Assembly: GCF_000621325.1 (NCBI RefSeq)
Contig: NZ_JHYQ01000022.1
Location: forward strand, 1 to 64,000
Source of the DNA: Thiothrix lacustris DSM 21227
Lineage (GTDB): Bacteria > Pseudomonadota > Gammaproteobacteria > Thiotrichales > Thiotrichaceae
DNA length: 64,000 nt
Direction of reading: 5' to 3'
This document shows positions 63,235 to 64,000 of this stretch, one piece after another (positions within the stretch are counted from its first letter, which is position 1; the number at the start of each line of letters is the position of its first letter). The translations under genes were made by a program, and so were the position numbers. The notes beneath the pieces are model-generated. The model ran no database searches. It had not been told where the DNA came from and was given only the letters and a program-made list of their open reading frames with translations.

Positions 63235-64000
63235 TTAGCGCAACACGCCATCCTTGTCGATGAACTGCTGGGTGCTGTATTCCTCTACCGGCAGTTTCAC
63301 CACGCTACGGCCTGCACCCGTTTCACGAATGACATAATCGGCAAAGGATTGCGCATAATCCAGATAAGTGTTCAGCTTCTTAGCCGCCGCCAGATTCTTG
63401 ATGGTGGTGTAACCATCGCCACCCGTGGCAAGGAAATTATTGGTCACAACCTTGTAGGTTTTCGCCGGATCAATCGCCACCCATGCTCCCGTCACACGCG
63501 AATTAACTTGCACATTGGTAACACGTACCCCTTTTGCTATAGACAAGTTCGCATCCCAACGCAAACCGGCTGCATACGGGTATGAACCCGTCGAACCTTG
63601 TGGATTCAGGGCGAAATCAATACCGTCTTCCAACGAGTCGATGATTTCTTTCCCGGTCATGTCCATTTCGGTCAGGGTATTCGCAAACGGCAGCAATGTG
63701 TAAGCTGTGCCGAGAGTAATGTCGCCAGCAGGTACGTCAATACGCACCCCACCACCGTTCTGTAAGCAAATGTCAGATGTCAGACTCATTTCCAGAAATG
63801 CTTTGGAAACGATATTGGCAATGTCACTGCCATGCGACTGGGTAGCAACGGTACAACCTGCGGTCTTGCTCAAGCCTTGGTTAGGGATGCGTTCGTGGCA
63901 TAAGGTTTCCGCTACTACCCCGATCTTGCTTTGCTTTAACACATCGACTTGCTTGGAATAACTATCGAGGTTGGCTTGGGCGGTTGCATCCGAAGTGACG
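63235..64000 (-). CDS. 5'-nucleotidase/UshA-like, C-terminal part (runs off window)
   Basis: The frame is open to the window edge; 254 residues are visible. It shows the 5'-nucleotidase C-terminal domain: SHGSDIANIVSKAFLE, CLQNGGGVRIDVPAGDITLGTAYTLLPFANTL (substrate-binding NGGGVR), LRWDANLSIAKGVRVTNVQV and YKVVTNNFLATGGDGYTTI. The metallophosphatase N-terminal domain lies beyond the window. It hydrolyses nucleotides in the periplasm, releasing phosphate, and fits the neighbouring phosphate-scavenging genes. Confidence 0.9.
   Translation of the reverse strand, partial: VTSDATAQANLDSYSKQVDVLKQSKIGVVAETLCHERIPNQGLSKTAGCTVATQSHGSDIANIVSKAFLEMSLTSDICLQNGGGVRIDVPAGDITLGTAYTLLPFANTLTEMDMTGKEIIDSLEDGIDFALNPQGSTGSYPYAAGLRWDANLSIAKGVRVTNVQVNSRVTGAWVAIDPAKTYKVVTNNFLATGGDGYTTIKNLAAAKKLNTYLDYAQSFADYVIRETGAGRSVVKLPVEEYSTQQFIDKDGVLR

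Overview
The window reads as a chromosomal segment of a gammaproteobacterial sulfur oxidiser, most likely Thiothrix-like (Thiotrichales). This is inferred from a Gly/Met/Asn-rich exported protein resembling sulfur-globule envelope proteins, a gammaproteobacterial kdsD-kdsC-lptCAB-rpoN-hpf-ptsN-rapZ cluster, and a prfB recoding site identical in layout to that of Escherichia coli. No 16S gene or other decisive taxonomic marker is present. Most genes are moderately GC-rich and tightly packed; about 35.1-40.2 kb is visibly richer in A/T and looks like an accessory block.

Layout. 0-0.5 kb: tail of a transposase and a non-coding gap. 0.5-8.6 kb: lysine/peptidoglycan precursor genes dapC-dapD, moeA, the sulfur-globule-like gene, small metal/membrane proteins, an Old Yellow Enzyme and a Fic protein preceded by repeated operator-like boxes. 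8.6-12.3 kb: prfB-lysS and a lipoprotein. 12.4-27 kb: two RND efflux systems (one with tandem permeases) around a HigBA-type toxin-antitoxin pair, a decayed TIR-nSTAND/FGE-like locus, yajD and a TetR regulator. Both RND systems carry the same paired TGAC-N5-GTCA boxes just before the first start codon. 27-35 kb: folK, pcnB, rimI, udg, leuA and pssA (all leftward), then fnr facing hemN, each with an FNR-type box. 35-40 kb: a 48-aa membrane protein, a pectate-lyase-like protein, a glycosyltransferase and an asparagine-synthetase-like protein that has lost most catalytic residues.

40-47.8 kb: LysR regulator, ppsA-ppsR with an attenuator-like leader, folD, a tandem SH3-like protein, queA and tRNA-Leu(CAA). 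47.9-54.5 kb: Kdo synthesis, LPS transport, sigma-54 and nitrogen-PTS genes. 54.5-64 kb: a phosphate-starvation neighbourhood, namely phoB with a Pho-box-like promoter, a Pho-box-driven glycosyltransferase plus PAP2 phosphatase (probable membrane lipid remodelling), a PhoX-like lipoprotein phosphatase, a 5'-nucleotidase running off the window, an RMD1/DUF155 protein, and an unusual lipoprotein joining c-type haem motifs to a GspC-like HR-PDZ tail.

The strongest candidates for undescribed biology are the ppsA leader, with two mutually exclusive RNA structures; the cytochrome-GspC fusion; the multiply inactivated asparagine synthetase homologue; the TIR-nSTAND locus ending in an Asn-rich FGE tail of the type diversified by retroelements; and the putative Pho-controlled lipid operon. 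No CRISPR array, rRNA operon or intact prophage was seen.
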